Source: Ecdyonurus torrentis (taxonomy: Eukaryota > Arthropoda > Insecta > Ephemeroptera > Heptageniidae). Taken from it: DNA of 64,000 nucleotides. Made by a program: the position numbers and the translations under genes. Location: positions 654,906-718,905 of the forward strand of contig OX439136.1 of assembly GCA_949318235.1 (NCBI GenBank), in the 5' to 3' direction. Of this stretch, positions 1-12,437 are shown piece after piece. The notes under the pieces are model-generated. The model was not told the DNA's origin and did not search any database. It was given only the letters and a program-made list of their open reading frames with translations. Position 1 is the first letter of the stretch, and every line of letters starts with the position of its first letter.

Positions 1-91
1 TGAGTTCGGAGGGAGAGGAGCTCGATTGCCAAAGTGAGCTCGGTCCCACGGTGAAATTCAGACAGGTGAGCTCGGTTGAGCCTCACCGCCA

Positions 92-94
<3 letters not shown>

Positions 95-166
<72 letters not shown>
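95..166. repeat. (CT)n microsatellite
   Basis: Pure CT dinucleotide run of about 72 bp. It is preceded (1-94) by a short GC-richer stretch in which a GTGAGCTCGGT-like motif recurs. Any reading frame through it is low-complexity and not a gene. Confidence 0.97.
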
Positions 167-171
<5 letters not shown>

Positions 172-1160
172 GTTACTATCAACTTTGCAGCCATCTGAAC
201 ACATATGAAAACCTGATCATTTTTAAAAATAATTTCTATTATTTTAGCACAAGCAATTCTGTATTAATGAAATATAAGATAAATCTTCAATTTATTTTAA
301 ATTTTTTAAACAAATAATAGAGGAGAAGCACAAAGTCACTACGCAGGTCTTGGCATATTAGTGGAAGGGACGATTGATTATTATTGTAATGTTTTGTGCG
401 CAATCTCACAATGATTAGAATTGTCATTTCTTAATGTAGACTTTGTGTTGCTTAACCTTTTGTGCATGCTATTGTGTTGCCTTAGGCTTTGTAAATCAAT
501 CAATCATACAATCAATGAATCACACAAATAATCAAAGAATTATATAAAATAATAATAAACTAAGCATCCCTAAAAAATAAACGATATAAATTTAAATTAT
601 TGAACTTATAAATTTATTAGTTAATATTCAATTAAAAGGCAATATACTGCAGATTTTGTTTAAAATGGTTTAATTGTGAAATTATAATAACATTTAAAAA
701 TTAAACAAAAAATAATAAAATATAACAATTTATTATTAAATTAGAGCAAAACTAATCATAAAATTAAAAGAAGTTCCGTTGTTAATTTTTTACTTTTGTT
801 TTTATTGCTTTTATAAAATATTTTTCTAGAAGATTTTTTTTTTTGCCCATGTTAAAGTGAAAAAAAAAAATGAAAGTTTGTCAAAATGCTCTAATTTTAA
901 GTAACGGGGGTAAAAAATATAGCAAAAACAATTATAACTAAAAATTACCCTCGACCTCGCCCTCACACTTAAAAAACGTTGATTACCCGTTAAATATTTA
1001 TTTTTTAAAAGTAACGCATTTGGAAATGAGGGTGTCGTTTGTTTGGTAATCGAACACGCTTAGAACTTTTAAGATGATTTAATTGACAAACATTAAGCAC
1101 AGCTACAGGTATTACGATGTGAAGTATAATCAATCACTGTAGTCACTGTAAACTTTTTGT
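167..1160. other. AT-rich region, no gene seen
   Basis: AT-rich non-coding DNA with poly-A and poly-T tracts. I see no convincing exon, RNA gene or bounded mobile element here. Confidence 0.6.
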
Positions 1161-1164
1161 ATGT

Positions 1165-1393
1165 ACACTCTAAAAATTGGTGCATTACTTTAGTAACGAA
1201 TCTTTACTTATTTAAGATATTATACACTTTTAAGTGGCGAAAATAATGTATTTTAGCAGGTTGTTAAAAATAGCTAATTTAAGTTGTTTTAAGTTTTTTA
1301 AAGGTTTTTAAAGCTATTTCAAGTTAAATTAGCTATTTTTAATAATTTGCTAAAATGCATTATTTTAGCTAATCAAAATAACTTAAAAGTGTA
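1165..1393. repeat. Foldback MITE copy (family also at 31.3/32.5 kb)
   Basis: The stretch contains an inverted repeat around AGCTAATTTAAGTTG / TTAAATTAGCTATT. It is clearly homologous to 32523-32757, sharing the ACACTTTTAAGT edge and the TTAAAAATAGCTAATTTAAG arm. The right end meets the mariner-like foldback that starts at 1394. Confidence 0.65.
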
Positions 1394-2592
1394 CAGGGTG
1401 TTTTTTTAGAAGCGCGCTTTTTAAAACTCAAAATAAAATATGAAGAAATAAAATAAACTTATGTTTTTATATATCATTTTGTAGCCAAGGGTTAGAAATT
1501 TTTAAAACTGTTTTTAGAAATAAAATTGAGTGACCAGTTTTCTTGCACCGAGCGTCAACGTAAAAATGTGCAATTTTTTTTTCCAGACGTCTTTTTTTCT
1601 GCACAAATGATCAGAAATTTTCTTTTTTAACTATCCTTTATTGACAATTAATTGAGTCTGTTGGCATAAATAAGATACCTATAGCACTCTAAACATGTTC
1701 TGTGATAAAAATGAAAGGATATAGCCACATTGGTATCAGTGTTAAAGTGAAAACTTTTGCGTTAAACATTGCTAAATTTGATTTAAAAAATTCTCCTAAA
1801 CCAAAGTTTTTTTTTTTTTTTTTTTTACCAATTTTGTATGAATTTTACATTTCATAACATTGTTTGTAACTTTAATTTTCTGTCAATTCTTACAAACTGT
1901 TTGGTTTGATAATTAAAACCTTAGGTATTTCATTTTAAAGAATGGAAATTTTTAATTTGCATAATCTTTCTTTAAAAGATGGTCCATATGCAAATCCACA
2001 CATTTCATTTGGTTTTTGCTGAATTCATTAATCCTTTGCATCTTGAATTTATTGAAGCCTTCATATTGATTTTTTTTTAAATAATTATACCAAACATTAC
2101 TTAGATATTCGAAAGAAAACTGTGAGTGCAAAGCCATTAAAGAAAAATTAAAATTTTCTTTAAATCAATAAGAAAAATTCTCGAATTAGAGAAAATGTTG
2201 GCAAATTTCGCAATGTTTAACGCAAATATTTTCACCTTAACCCTGATACCAATGTGGCCATATCCTTTCATTTTCATCACAGAACGTGTTTAAAGTGCTA
2301 TATAGGTGTATCTTATTTATGCCAACAGACTCCATTAATTGTCAATAAAGGATAGTTAAAAAAGCAAATTTCTGATCATTTGTGCAGAAAAAATGACGTC
2401 TGGAAAAAATAATTGTACATTTTTACGTTGACGCTCGGTGAAAGAAAACCGGTCACTCAATTTTATATCTAAGAACAGTTTTAAAAATGTCTAACCCTTG
2501 GCTACAAAATGGTATATAAAAAGTTAATTTTTTTTTATTTCTTCATATTTTATTTTGCGTTTTAAAATGCGCGCTTTTAAAAAAACACCCTG
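1394..2592. mobile_element. Mariner/Tc1-like foldback element, non-autonomous
   Basis: The ends are inverted copies starting CAGGGTGTTTTTTTA, each flanked by TA, as expected for Tc1/mariner insertion. Most of the 1.2 kb pairs with itself: for example the AACCCTTGGCTACAAAATG arm near 2490 mirrors the segment near 1480. A short minus-strand frame at 1952-2137 may be a decayed transposase C-terminus, but the catalytic part is absent. It is therefore a non-autonomous palindromic derivative. Confidence 0.75.
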
Positions 2593-2634
2593 TATAACCA
2601 TTATAATTTCTTTTACTCAAAAATAAATTTAAAA

Positions 2635-2897
2635 CCATGGCTATATAAACAGGATAGGAAGCTTTTGTTGAAAAAACGTTCCCTTAATGATGTAATTCAA
2701 ATTTTCGCCGCAACAATGCAAGAATACAAACTTACGTATAAAAGTGGCGCTGCGATCTGTGTGTCAATTTTAAAATTCACACACAGACTACAGCGCCACT
2801 TACATTTTACATGTTGATTGTTGCGGTGAAAATTTGAACTACATCAACAAGGGTTCGTTTTTAGTATAGGACAATAACACAGTAGCTCACGAACCTG
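2635..2897. mobile_element. Palindromic MITE (family copy 1)
   Basis: A foldback whose arms both contain GTTCAAATTTTC-like and GTGGCGCTG / CAGCGCCAC segments around a central ATTTTAAAATTC axis. A second copy with strong identity lies at 28321-28590, where it interrupts one of the ankyrin-intron duplicates. Confidence 0.75.
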
Positions 2898-3519
2898 TTC
2901 AAAACAGTATAATTATTTATTATTATTATTTTTTAATATTTACAATTTATACTTTCTTTTGTATTTAAAAAAAAGAAGAAGTTTTTAAGATAATTTTATT
3001 TACTTTTTTCAATTACTAATTTTTATATTGAATTTATATTAAAGTTTTTAAATTTTTTTTTTTACAGCATTTTTTCCACTTAAATTTCTAAGTTATAGTT
3101 GATACATAAAATTACAAACATACTTCGATTCAAATAACAAAACATTTGCTATCATAGTAAAAATTAGAGGGTAATTTTAAACTGTCCATATATAATTTAA
3201 AATCAATAATCAATCAACTAACATTAACAAATATCAAAGTTTTATTTAAATTATGTATTTTTTACGAATATTTAAAATTTACATTGTTTTTTAATATAAT
3301 TATATATTACTTAATTATATTATAAATATAATTATTTAATTTTTAGAATAAATAAAATCTATAGATATATTATCTAATAATTAAAGACCTTAACAAGATT
3401 ATTCTTATAGATATTTGTTAAATATTACAGTATTACAATGAAAAATATATAACAAAAAACTAAATTTACAAATATTTAAAAATGGCGAGGTTCTACAACG
3501 AAAAATTGTAGTTTTTTTA
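2898..3519. other. AT-rich region, no gene seen
   Basis: Very AT-rich sequence with homopolymer runs. I see no exon, RNA gene or bounded element. Confidence 0.6.
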
Positions 3520-3920
3520 TTAAGGCGGTGGGGGACCGACTTGGACCGGAAATCACTAAATCAAGAACTATATTTTCCCAAAAATGTTTTTACATGATTA
3601 AATTAAAATAAAAACAAACACTATAATTTTCAAATAAAATTGAGTAAAATTAAAATAATATTTTTTTATACCAAAAAAAATTTTAATGACCATTTTAATT
3701 TTAAAAAAGTTTCTAATTTGACTAAAATTTCCCGCTTAAATTTAAATTTCCACATTTACATGTTATCTTCAAAGTGTAATAGCTTAAATATTTGATCGTG
3801 TTTTCACATGTTTGATATAACTAAATTTTTAAGTAACATTTCTTCTTTACTTTGTGTTATTTATTATTATTCGCCACCGTCCTAGTTTGCGAGATATCAG
3901 TCGGTCACCTAGCCCTTTAA
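3520..3920. mobile_element. TTAA-flanked MITE (GGCGGTGGG family)
   Basis: The element is bounded by TTAA on both sides, with imperfect terminal inverted repeats reading TTAAGGCGGTGGG and TTAAAGGGCTAGGTGACC. TTAA target choice is a piggyBac-superfamily trait. The same element in inverse orientation is part of each type-A ankyrin intron module (14501-14895, 16976-17375 and others), so this is a dispersed genomic copy of the family. Confidence 0.7.
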
Positions 3921-4357
3921 TAAAAATAAGAAAACTTACAAAAGTCCCACCAAGACAATGAAATGTTACCAGCGAGTGATTAATCAACGTAATATAAAAA
4001 TCTTATTTGTCAATTAATATTTACAATAGTAATTAACAAAATCATCACATTTTACTTTTGTTTTTAACTACAATAAAATAAAAATATTTTTATACTAAAA
4101 TTAAAAACGAAAAATTTACACCTACTTACATCATAACAAATTTTCAACTTTTATTTTAAATTATTTTTTTACAAATTGCATTCTTAATAAATAATATAAG
4201 TAATATAACTATATATTATATACAACAAGTTTCAAATATAAATATACATACAATTTAATTAAACTTAAATAATTTTTTTTAAACATGTTAAAACAATTTT
4301 CTATATACATGACAATTTTTTTTATCTCTACTTGCATTTACTATTTAGCATGTTACA

Positions 4358-4855
<498 letters not shown>

Positions 4856-5033
4856 CCTAGCAAAGACATGTTATAATAATATATAAATGTTATAAATGAT
4901 ATAAAAATATGTTACCAAATGATATAAATAAGTGACAAATGATCAATATAAGTTATCAATAATATATAAATATATTTGTATTAATTTTTTTAAAATATTA
5001 CATAATGTTCTAAAATTATCTTTCATAAGATAT

Positions 5034-5345
5034 AGGGTCTATGCATTCATGTTAAAGTCAACGCCATGTTGGATAACTCCATAACATGGGTGACATAAGA
5101 CAAAAAATCATTTTGCCAGTTTAAAACACTATTCAATATTTTTGAGAGCATTAATGTTGTAAATATGTTGAATTAGTATCTCAAGTATGTGAGAAAAATA
5201 ACATGAACCAAAAAAATTAACCGATTTCTCAAAGAAAATTGGCTTAAATGAAGTTTGTCCTATGCTGAGCAATGTTATGCACTACTCCAGTATGGCCTCC
5301 AAGCGTAATACATATGACGTCATTGCAAAACAGAGGTCGATGTAA
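5034..5345. repeat. Dispersed repeat, copy 1
   Basis: Begins TAGGGTCTATGCATTCATG and is matched by 41643 onward, including the GCCATGTTGGATAACTC and CCAGTATGGCCTCCAA segments. Unclassified repeat with a vertebrate-like TGACGTCAT motif near its end. Confidence 0.7.
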
Positions 5346-5429
5346 GTCAGTTCGTAGCTATGTTTGCATGTAATAAAAACTATTGCTTTATCTTCTAAAT
5401 TATGGTTAACCTAAAATCTATGATTTATA

Positions 5430-5773
5430 CTTAAAGGCATAGACCAGAGAAAAACATAAGCATTTATATTACAAAACACTTGATGGAATTTACATAAATA
5501 ACATTATTTTGTCTCAAAATCCAACAGTAGCCCCGTAGCAGTGATCATAAAATTCAATTTATGCAACCCGCACAACATTTTCATACTAATTTTACAATGT
5601 TTCTGACGTCATAAACATGATATATCACGCAAATTGCATACTTTACAGTTTTTTCACGCTCTCTCGTGGAGCTACATTAACATTCTGGTAAAAATTGTCA
5701 TCAGTTATAATGATCCCATTTTGTGTTTATTCATTATAGAGCACATTTTGTTTTATGTGGTCTATGGCTTTAA
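5430..5773. mobile_element. TTAA MITE (AGGCATAGACCA family), copy
   Basis: The terminal inverted repeat TTAAAGGCATAGACCA pairs with TGGTCTATGGCTTTAA, both including TTAA. Internal landmarks (GACGTCA, GCAAATTGCATACTTTACAGT, ACATTCTGGTAAAAATTG) recur in the other family members at 5903, 8471 and in every type-A ankyrin intron. Confidence 0.8.
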
Positions 5774-5902
5774 ATTTACATTAAAATATAATGAAGAAAT
5801 ACTCTGACTATTGCAAAATGTTTCAAAGTTTCATGTAAGCCAGTTCGTACCTATGTTTGCTCCAATAATAACTATTACTTCATCATCTAAAATATGGTTA
5901 AC

Positions 5903-6229
5903 TTAAAGTCCTAGACCACATAATTATTAACATTACAATACACTTAATGGGATTTACATAAATATCGTTGTTTGGTCTCAAAACCTAACTGTAGCTCCAT
6001 AGCAGTGCGATTACATAGTTTTGATATATGCAACCCGCACAACATTTTAAATACAAATTTTTGTATGTTCCTGACGTCATAAACAAAAATATTCACACAA
6101 ATTGTATACTTTACAGTATTTTTGCACTGTCTTGTATGACCATATTTACATTCTGGTAGAAATTATCATCATATTTGCAGGTTACATTCTATGTTTGAAA
6201 ATTAAAAAGATGTTGTTCTATGCCTTTAA
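5903..6229. mobile_element. TTAA MITE (AGGCATAGACCA family), second copy
   Basis: Tandem neighbour of the 5430 copy in the same orientation, including a duplicated flank (CAGTTCGTA-CTATGTTTGC). Ends TTAAAGTCCTAGACCA and TTCTATGCCTTTAA. More diverged than the first copy. Confidence 0.75.
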
Positions 6230-6244
6230 ACATGCTTGCCATAT

Positions 6245-6611
6245 TGTGTTATTGTGTTATACACCAATCCCAGTCCAAGTCAGGACATTGTCTTATCGAC
6301 AGCTAAGGACTTTACAATTATATACAAAAGCACACACGGGCCGGCCGCGGCCTAAGTACACAGCCCGGCAATCACCATGACAGTCTAGAGAAGCCGTGGA
6401 AACATCTAGGCAGGCTGGTCGGTGCAATCACATCAATCATGCACCTCCCGAATACTGTGCGTCGTCATGGAATGCATGTAAACATACATCGTGCAACATG
6501 TTGTGCTCTCACACTTGACGTACGCACCCAGCAGTGGCTCGAACCTATACTCGGTGAGGAGTACAGAGTTGCGAGTCAGCTGCCTTCACCACTCGGCCAT
6601 ACCAGCTCCGT
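6245..6611 (-). mobile_element. tRNA-derived SINE, copy 1
   Basis: Read on the minus strand, the head near 6606-6530 has a pol III A box (TGGCCGAGTGG) and B box (GGTTCGAGCC). These sit in a serine/leucine-type tRNA-like order with GACTCGCAACTCTGTACTCC between them. A GC-richer unrelated body follows. A second copy with the same head and body order lies at 50203-50545, which confirms a dispersed SINE rather than a tRNA gene. Confidence 0.8.
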
Positions 6612-6749
6612 ATGGCTATATTTACATATCAGCTGGACCCTCAAGTTAATTTTACAAAGTAGATCCATTATTTATATTGGATATCGAAGCAATTGATTTA
6701 CATACAAATATTTTTTATTGCTAAAGCAGACGTTGCAAAAGTAGGCTCA

Positions 6750-7165
6750 GTGATAAAATAAACAAACTGACAGCTCAACAATACTAACAAAGTGCTAGCA
6801 GACGACTTTCTGTTCCTGTCTACATTTAACATGCTTTCTTATGGGGAAATGAAGCAGCTATAACTTGAGTATAAAATTATTTTTCAAATTTAAAATTTTT
6901 ACTAATGAGCTTCAAATCTTTCGTTTTTTTAAGGTTTAAAGTGAATTAGATAAAAAAAATTAAAAAAAATTGATGGAAATTCAGGAAAATCTTTAAAAGC
7001 TCAGTAAGCTACAGTAAAAATTTCAGCTTTGAGAAATAATTGTAAGTCAAGTTATAGCTGCTGCATTGCCCCATAAGAAAGCATGTTAAATGTAGACAGG
7101 AAAACAAAGTCGTCTGCTAGCACTTTGTTAGTATTGTTGGGCTGTCAGTTTGTTTATTTCATCAC
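6750..7165. mobile_element. Foldback element (about 120-bp arms)
   Basis: Left arm GTGATAAAATAAACAAACTG through the AGCAGCTATAACTTGA region pairs with the right arm ending CAGTTTGTTTATTTCATCAC. The arms share CTAGCAGACGACTTT, CATTTAACATGCTTTC and TTATGGGG segments. No coding content. Confidence 0.85.
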
Positions 7166-7269
7166 TAAAAAAACATTTGCAAGTCTTCTATTGTGTGAAT
7201 CAAGTTACATTAAGTTATATTTACGATTTTTAGTGAAATTAGTGTTAGTATCCAAATTTTGGTTTGAAT

Positions 7270-7740
7270 CAGACATTACGCTTGGTTCAGGCATTACGCT
7301 TTGTTCAGACATTTCGCTTGGTTCAGACTTCAGACAGTTCGCTTTGTTCAGACAGTTCGCTTTGTTCAGACATTTCGCTTTGTTCAGACATTTCACTTTG
7401 TTCAGACTTCAGACAGTTCGCTTTGTTCAGACATTTCGCTTGGTTCAGACTTCAGACAGTTCGCTTTGTTCAGACATTTCGCTTTGTTCAGACATTACGC
7501 TTGTTTCAGATTTCAGACAGTTCGCTTTGTTCAGACATTTCGCTTTGTTCAGACATTTCACTTTGTTCAGACTTCAGACAGTTCGCTTTGTTCAGACATT
7601 TCGCTTTGTTCAGACTTCAGACAGTTCGCTTTGTTCAGACATTTCGCTTTGTTCAGACATTTCACTTTGTTCAGACTTCAGACAGTTCGCTTTGTTCAGA
7701 CATTCCGCTTTGTTCAGACATTCCGCTTGAATCAGAAAAT
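7270..7740. repeat. Minisatellite just 3' of the NACHT-ankyrin gene
   Basis: Tandem array of two interleaved monomers: about 17 bp (TTCGCTTTGTTCAGACA) and a longer one adding CTTCAGACAG. All frames stay open through it, which gives spurious repetitive ORFs on both strands. It lies within about 30 bp of the stop codon of the minus-strand gene and so probably forms its 3' UTR. Confidence 0.9.
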
Positions 7741-7763
7741 TCGCTTGACTCACTGTCAGTGTG

Positions 7764-8341
7764 CTAGGGATAATTTTTAAGGTCTTTCTCATCTACAAAG
7801 TTTGTATTTACATGTTTATATTCCCGCAGCCAATTCTTTATTTTATTATTTCTACACACATCACTCGCAGTTTTCCCTTCATTGTTCTTTATATTGCGGT
7901 CTGCTCCACGTTGTACCAGGTACTGAACACACTGCTCTCGGACATATCTATAAGCACATGCCTCGTGCAGTGGTGTGTTACCTTGCATATCTTGACAGTT
8001 GATGTCGGCACCAACATCTAGCAATGACTTTATATTGAGACAACATCCCCACCGTGCTGCCAAGTGCAAGGCTGTCTGGTGCCACCTGTCTGTGGTGTGT
8101 ATATCATATTTACCTGTTTCTAACAGATATGTGAATACTTCATGATCGTCATTGCCTGCTGCGTGCATTAACATAGTACGGCCATCTTGGTCCTCTTCTC
8201 TAGCTCCATGTGCTTGCAGTACTTCGACTGTCTCAAGATTACCTCTACGTGCAGCTATAGCGAGCACTGTGGCTCCATCATTGTTCTTGTGATTGACGTC
8301 AGCTTTATATTGAAGCAGGAGCCTTACTGTCTCACCTTCTC
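7764..8341 (-). CDS. NACHT-ankyrin gene, terminal exon
   Basis: Terminal exon of the large minus-strand gene. The acceptor is TTGTTATAG at 8342-8350. The exon starts in phase 1 and runs 578 nt to a stop at 7764-7766. It encodes about five ankyrin repeats, visible as KADVNHKN, TMLMHAAG, TALHLAARWG, GADINCQD, TPLHEACAY and GADRNIKNNEGKTA, ending in a short polar tail. Where the eleven upstream single-repeat exons end at G|GTAATC, this exon reads straight through the same nucleotides as Gly-Asn-Leu, so the donor of the small exons is recruited from ankyrin coding sequence. The role is presumably target binding at the protein C-terminus. The reading frame is intact. Splicing is inferred from consensus and phase. 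Confidence 0.85.
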
Positions 8342-8470
8342 CTATAACAACATTTTTTAACTTTATTTACAATAAAATATTTTAAATAAATTTGTAAAAT
8401 AAAAAAAAACTGGTTGAGTCGTGAAATATAATGTGTTTTAAAAAGAATTATTAGTATATTATTGTTATAT

Positions 8471-8759
8471 TTAAAGTCGTAGACCAGATAAAACCACATG
8501 TGCTTTTTAATAAATAAATTACAAGATATTTATTTTAGCATAAGAAAGCTTGAAATTACTGTAAAGTAAGCAATTTGCATATCTTTCCATGTTTCTAACG
8601 CAAAAATTTGCAAAATTTAATAAAAAAGTGCTGTGGCGGGTTGCATATAGTTTTGATCATTTATACGGTATTACAGTTTGGTTTTTAGAAAAACTAAAGT
8701 TGCAAATCGGGCACAAGAAGTGTTTTGTGATATAAATATTTAATGGTCTATTTCTTTAA
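8471..8759. mobile_element. TTAA MITE (AGGCATAGACCA family), copy
   Basis: Ends TTAAAGTCGTAGACCAGA and TGGTCTATTTCTTTAA, with internal ACTGTAAAGTAAGCAATTTGC. Lies in the last intron of the NACHT-ankyrin gene. Confidence 0.75.
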
Positions 8760-8764
8760 GCAAA

Positions 8765-9097
<333 letters not shown>

Positions 9098-9391
9098 ATG
9101 ATACACATAAAAATAGTTACCAACTTAAGCTAAGTAAAATACAAAATCAACGTTCATGTCTAATTCTGCCATAATAAGGTATATGTAAATATATTAACCT
9201 AGTATTCTAAAGGATGTTAAAAAAAGTGCATTATGCCTTTAAAATATAAATCAATTTATAAATATCCGACTATAGATATAAATGCTAATTTAAATTGCTA
9301 AAATGATGCAACCTGGTAAAAACTAGTTTATAGAGTTGATAGCAAAAATTAAATATGCTACGATAGTAAAAGTGACTAACTTCAGTTACTT

Positions 9392-11453
9392 ATGAAGCTT
9401 TCTAACGAAATGACGGTTGGTTCAAAATTTGACCTTGAGCGAATTACGGCAACATTGTCGTGGGGACCAGATTCAAATAAAAGCACTGGAGTGCATAGGA
9501 GAGCGTATTGATTTTGATTTAATTAAAATAGAAAGAGGTAAAAAGTCGCGGTTTTCGGTCGTGGTCTGATTAGATAACATCTTAGCTTTCGATTGATATG
9601 ATTTTGGCTTCAAAAAATTAATTATTATTAATTATCACAGGTAATTAAAAAATACCTTATGAATAGTGCTGATATAAAAATTGTTGTCATTCGAATTTAA
9701 AATGAACTAGAATCATGAAAATTGATACAAAGGTAAATCAATACCTCAGTCATAAGATATCAAAAGGTAAATTACCTAACTTACCCCTAAAGGGTGTAAA
9801 AGGGGTAGTTAACCCCCGAAAATTAAAATAATCCGATTTCAAAAGTTTTAACGATGTTGGTGGGGTAAAGTGACCCGCCTAAGAAGACTGTGATATTATT
9901 TTTTGTTAATTTCCTCCCCTAACCGATCTAAGGGGTAGTTTACCCTTAAAATTGCATCATTTCGAATTTGTAGGTTTTCAACAAACAAAACGTTGTTTCC
10001 GGGGTTTCTGGACTTGCTGAAGACAATGATGCATACAAAAAAATCTATCTTCAACCCCTAAAGAGCAAGGGGTAGTTTTAACCCTAATTTCCAATTAAAC
10101 CAAAATCAAAAATAAAAGTGTCATTTCCGGTGAAAAGCAAAGTGCTTAAAATATAAGTGGTAGTTTCGAATTTTTATCTTCCACCCCTAGCGTGCTAGGG
10201 GGTAGTTTTCACCCTTAAATTAAATTTAAATAAAGTCAGGCCATCAAAGTGTCATTTCTGAGGTAAAAAAATATGCTGAAGACGATAGTGAGGTTTAAAA
10301 AAATTCTATCTTCAATCCCTAGCACGCTAGGGGTAGTTTCACCCTAATTTTTGGAATAATTAATATAGACTATAAAGGTGTCGATTTAAGGGTTAAAAAC
10401 TCTTCTGAACACGATGGTGACACTTACAAATTTTTATCTTCAACCTCTAACTTGCTGGGGGTAGTTTTTCAGCTTTTTTTGGTAATCAAATTAAAAATAT
10501 TGGCAAAAACTACCCCTAGCAAGTTAGGGGTTGAAGATAAAAAATTTCAAGTGTCACCATCGTCTTTAGAAGAGTTTTTAACCCCTAAATCGACACCTTT
10601 ATAGTCTATACTAATTATTCCAAAAATTAGGGTGAAACTACCCCTAGCGCGCTAGGGGTTGAAGATAAAAATTCGAAACTACCACTTATATTTTTAGCAC
10701 TTTGCTTTTCACCGGAAATGACACACTTTTATTTTTGATTTTGGTTTAATTAGAAATTAGGGTTAAAACTACCCCTTGCTCTTTAGGGGTTGAAGCTAGT
10801 TTTTTTTTGTATGCATCATTGTCTTCAGCAAGTCCAGAAACCCCGGAAACAACGTTTTGTTTGTTGAAAACCTACAAATTCGAAATGATGCAATTTTAAG
10901 GGTAAACTACCCCTTAGATCGGTTAGGGGTGGAAATTAACAAAAATTAATATCACAGTCTTCTTAGGCGGGTGACTTTACCCAACCAACATCGTTAAAAC
11001 TTTTGAAATTGGATTATTTTAATTTTCGGGGGTTAACTACCCTTTTACACCCTTTAGGGGTGGGTTAGGTAATTAACCTTTTGACAACTTATGACTAAGG
11101 TATTGATCTACCTATGTACCAATTTTCATGATTCTAGTTCATTTTAAATTGGAATGACAACAATTTTTATATCAGCACTATTCATAAGGTATTTTTTAAT
11201 TACCTGTGTTACTAATAATAATTAATTTTTTGGAGGCAAAATCATATCAATCGAAAGCTAAGATGTTTATCTAATCAGACCATGACTGAAAACCGCGACT
11301 TTTTACCTCTTTCTATTTTAATTAAATCAAAATCAATACGCTCTCCTATGCACTCCAGTGCTTTTATTTGAATCTGGTCCCCACGACACTGTTGCCGTAA
11401 TTTGCTCAAGGTCAAATTTTGAACCAACCGTCATTTCGTTAGAAAGCTTCATA
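9392..11453. mobile_element. 2.06-kb foldback element with satellite-bearing arms
   Basis: Two arms of about 1 kb form a near-complete palindrome with its axis near 10.45-10.5 kb. The outer ends ATGAAGCTTTCTAACGAAAT and ATTTCGTTAGAAAGCTTCAT mirror each other. Inside each arm a unit of about 131 bp recurs, marked by short dyads of the form CCCCTA...TAGGGG near 9785, 9917, 10056, 10187, 10318 and 10441, mirrored at 10508, 10641, 10773, 10911 and 11045. Long inverted repeats built from tandem subrepeats are typical of foldback elements. No transposase is present. Confidence 0.85.
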
Positions 11454-11525
11454 TATTTGTAACAAACCAAAGTTGGTAAAATTTACTGACTTATCTATTA
11501 CGTACTCGATATATTGATGATCGAA

Positions 11526-11834
11526 TTAAAGGCATAGGACATCTTGAACCAAAAAAAACTTGACTAATATCTTAATATCAACATTATTTTGGTCGGAGTC
11601 ATTGATTTCTAATTTATTTTCCATTTACAAAATTCAGTTGCGGGTTTACTACGTCACAGCTCGCCTGTTTCTGCGCGCGTGGACCAGGCGAGCTGTGACA
11701 TAGTAAACCCGCAACTGACATTTTGTAAATGGAAAATAAATTAGAAATTATTGACTGCAGCCTAAATATTGTTGATATTTGGGTATGTTAGGATATTAGG
11801 CAAGTTTTTTGTTCAAGGTGTTCTACGCCTTTAA
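11526..11834. mobile_element. TTAA palindromic MITE (AGGCGTA family), copy 1
   Basis: Bounded by TTAA, with ends TTAAAGGCATAGGACA / TGTTCTACGCCTTTAA. Almost the whole element is a perfect-looking hairpin with a GC-rich centre around CTGTTTCTGCGCGCGTGG. Related to the copy at 55649-55967. Confidence 0.85.
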
Positions 11835-12049
11835 GTAACATTATTTAGTTAAAATTAACAAAGCGATGGATGGATGGATGGATTTGATGCAAATTGCGTG
11901 ACTTTTCATGTTTTAGACGTCAGAAACATGCAAAATTTAGTAAAGATATATTTTGTTTTAAAAAAAAAACTAAGTTTTTTATGTAAGTCACATCAAGTGT
12001 TTTGTGATACATAAGATTATTTTTTTATACTTATCAATTCCTATAAATA

Positions 12050-12059
12050 TTAGAGAGAG

Positions 12060-12126
<67 letters not shown>
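12050..12126. repeat. (GA)n microsatellite
   Basis: GA dinucleotide run with a few interruptions. The leucine/serine frame through it is not a gene. Confidence 0.95.
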
Positions 12127-12128
<2 letters not shown>

Positions 12129-12338
12129 GGTTATATAATAAGTAATTGTATTCAAAAACAGACACAAAGTCATTAAAAATTTATTCTAAAAAATGAACAG
12201 TGAAAAAGTAAAATTAAAAGATTTAATTGGATAAATTGAGAGAAGAATTTTATTTCAGAAATATGAAGATGCAAAATAGAGAGATAGAAAATTTGTAATT
12301 AATAAACAGATAAATTACAGAAAGTATGTCAAGATTAC

Positions 12339-12437
12339 CTTTACGTGCAGCAAACATAAGCGCTGTGAATCCAAGATTATTCTTGAGATTGACGTCAGCA
12401 TTATGTTCTAGCAGCAGCCTCACCGTCTCAATTGTTC
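12339..12437 (-). CDS. NACHT-ankyrin gene, single-repeat exon 12
   Basis: 99-nt exon, phase 1 at both ends, with acceptor TTGCAG before 12437 and donor G|GTAATCTTGA after 12339. It encodes one 33-residue ankyrin repeat (TVRLLLEHNADVNLKN...TALMFAARKG). It differs from both array types A and B (type C) and sits outside the duplicated array, next to the terminal exon, so it may represent the older single-copy state. Confidence 0.85.

Noticed and set aside
6102..6696. Protein-coding ORFs over the SINE
   Set aside because: Overlap a tRNA-derived SINE duplicated at 50.2 kb. No frame is conserved between the copies.
7083..7792. Repetitive proteins (LFRHFALF / SEQSEM patterns) on both strands
   Set aside because: Minisatellite without stops in several frames, with no splice or domain support.
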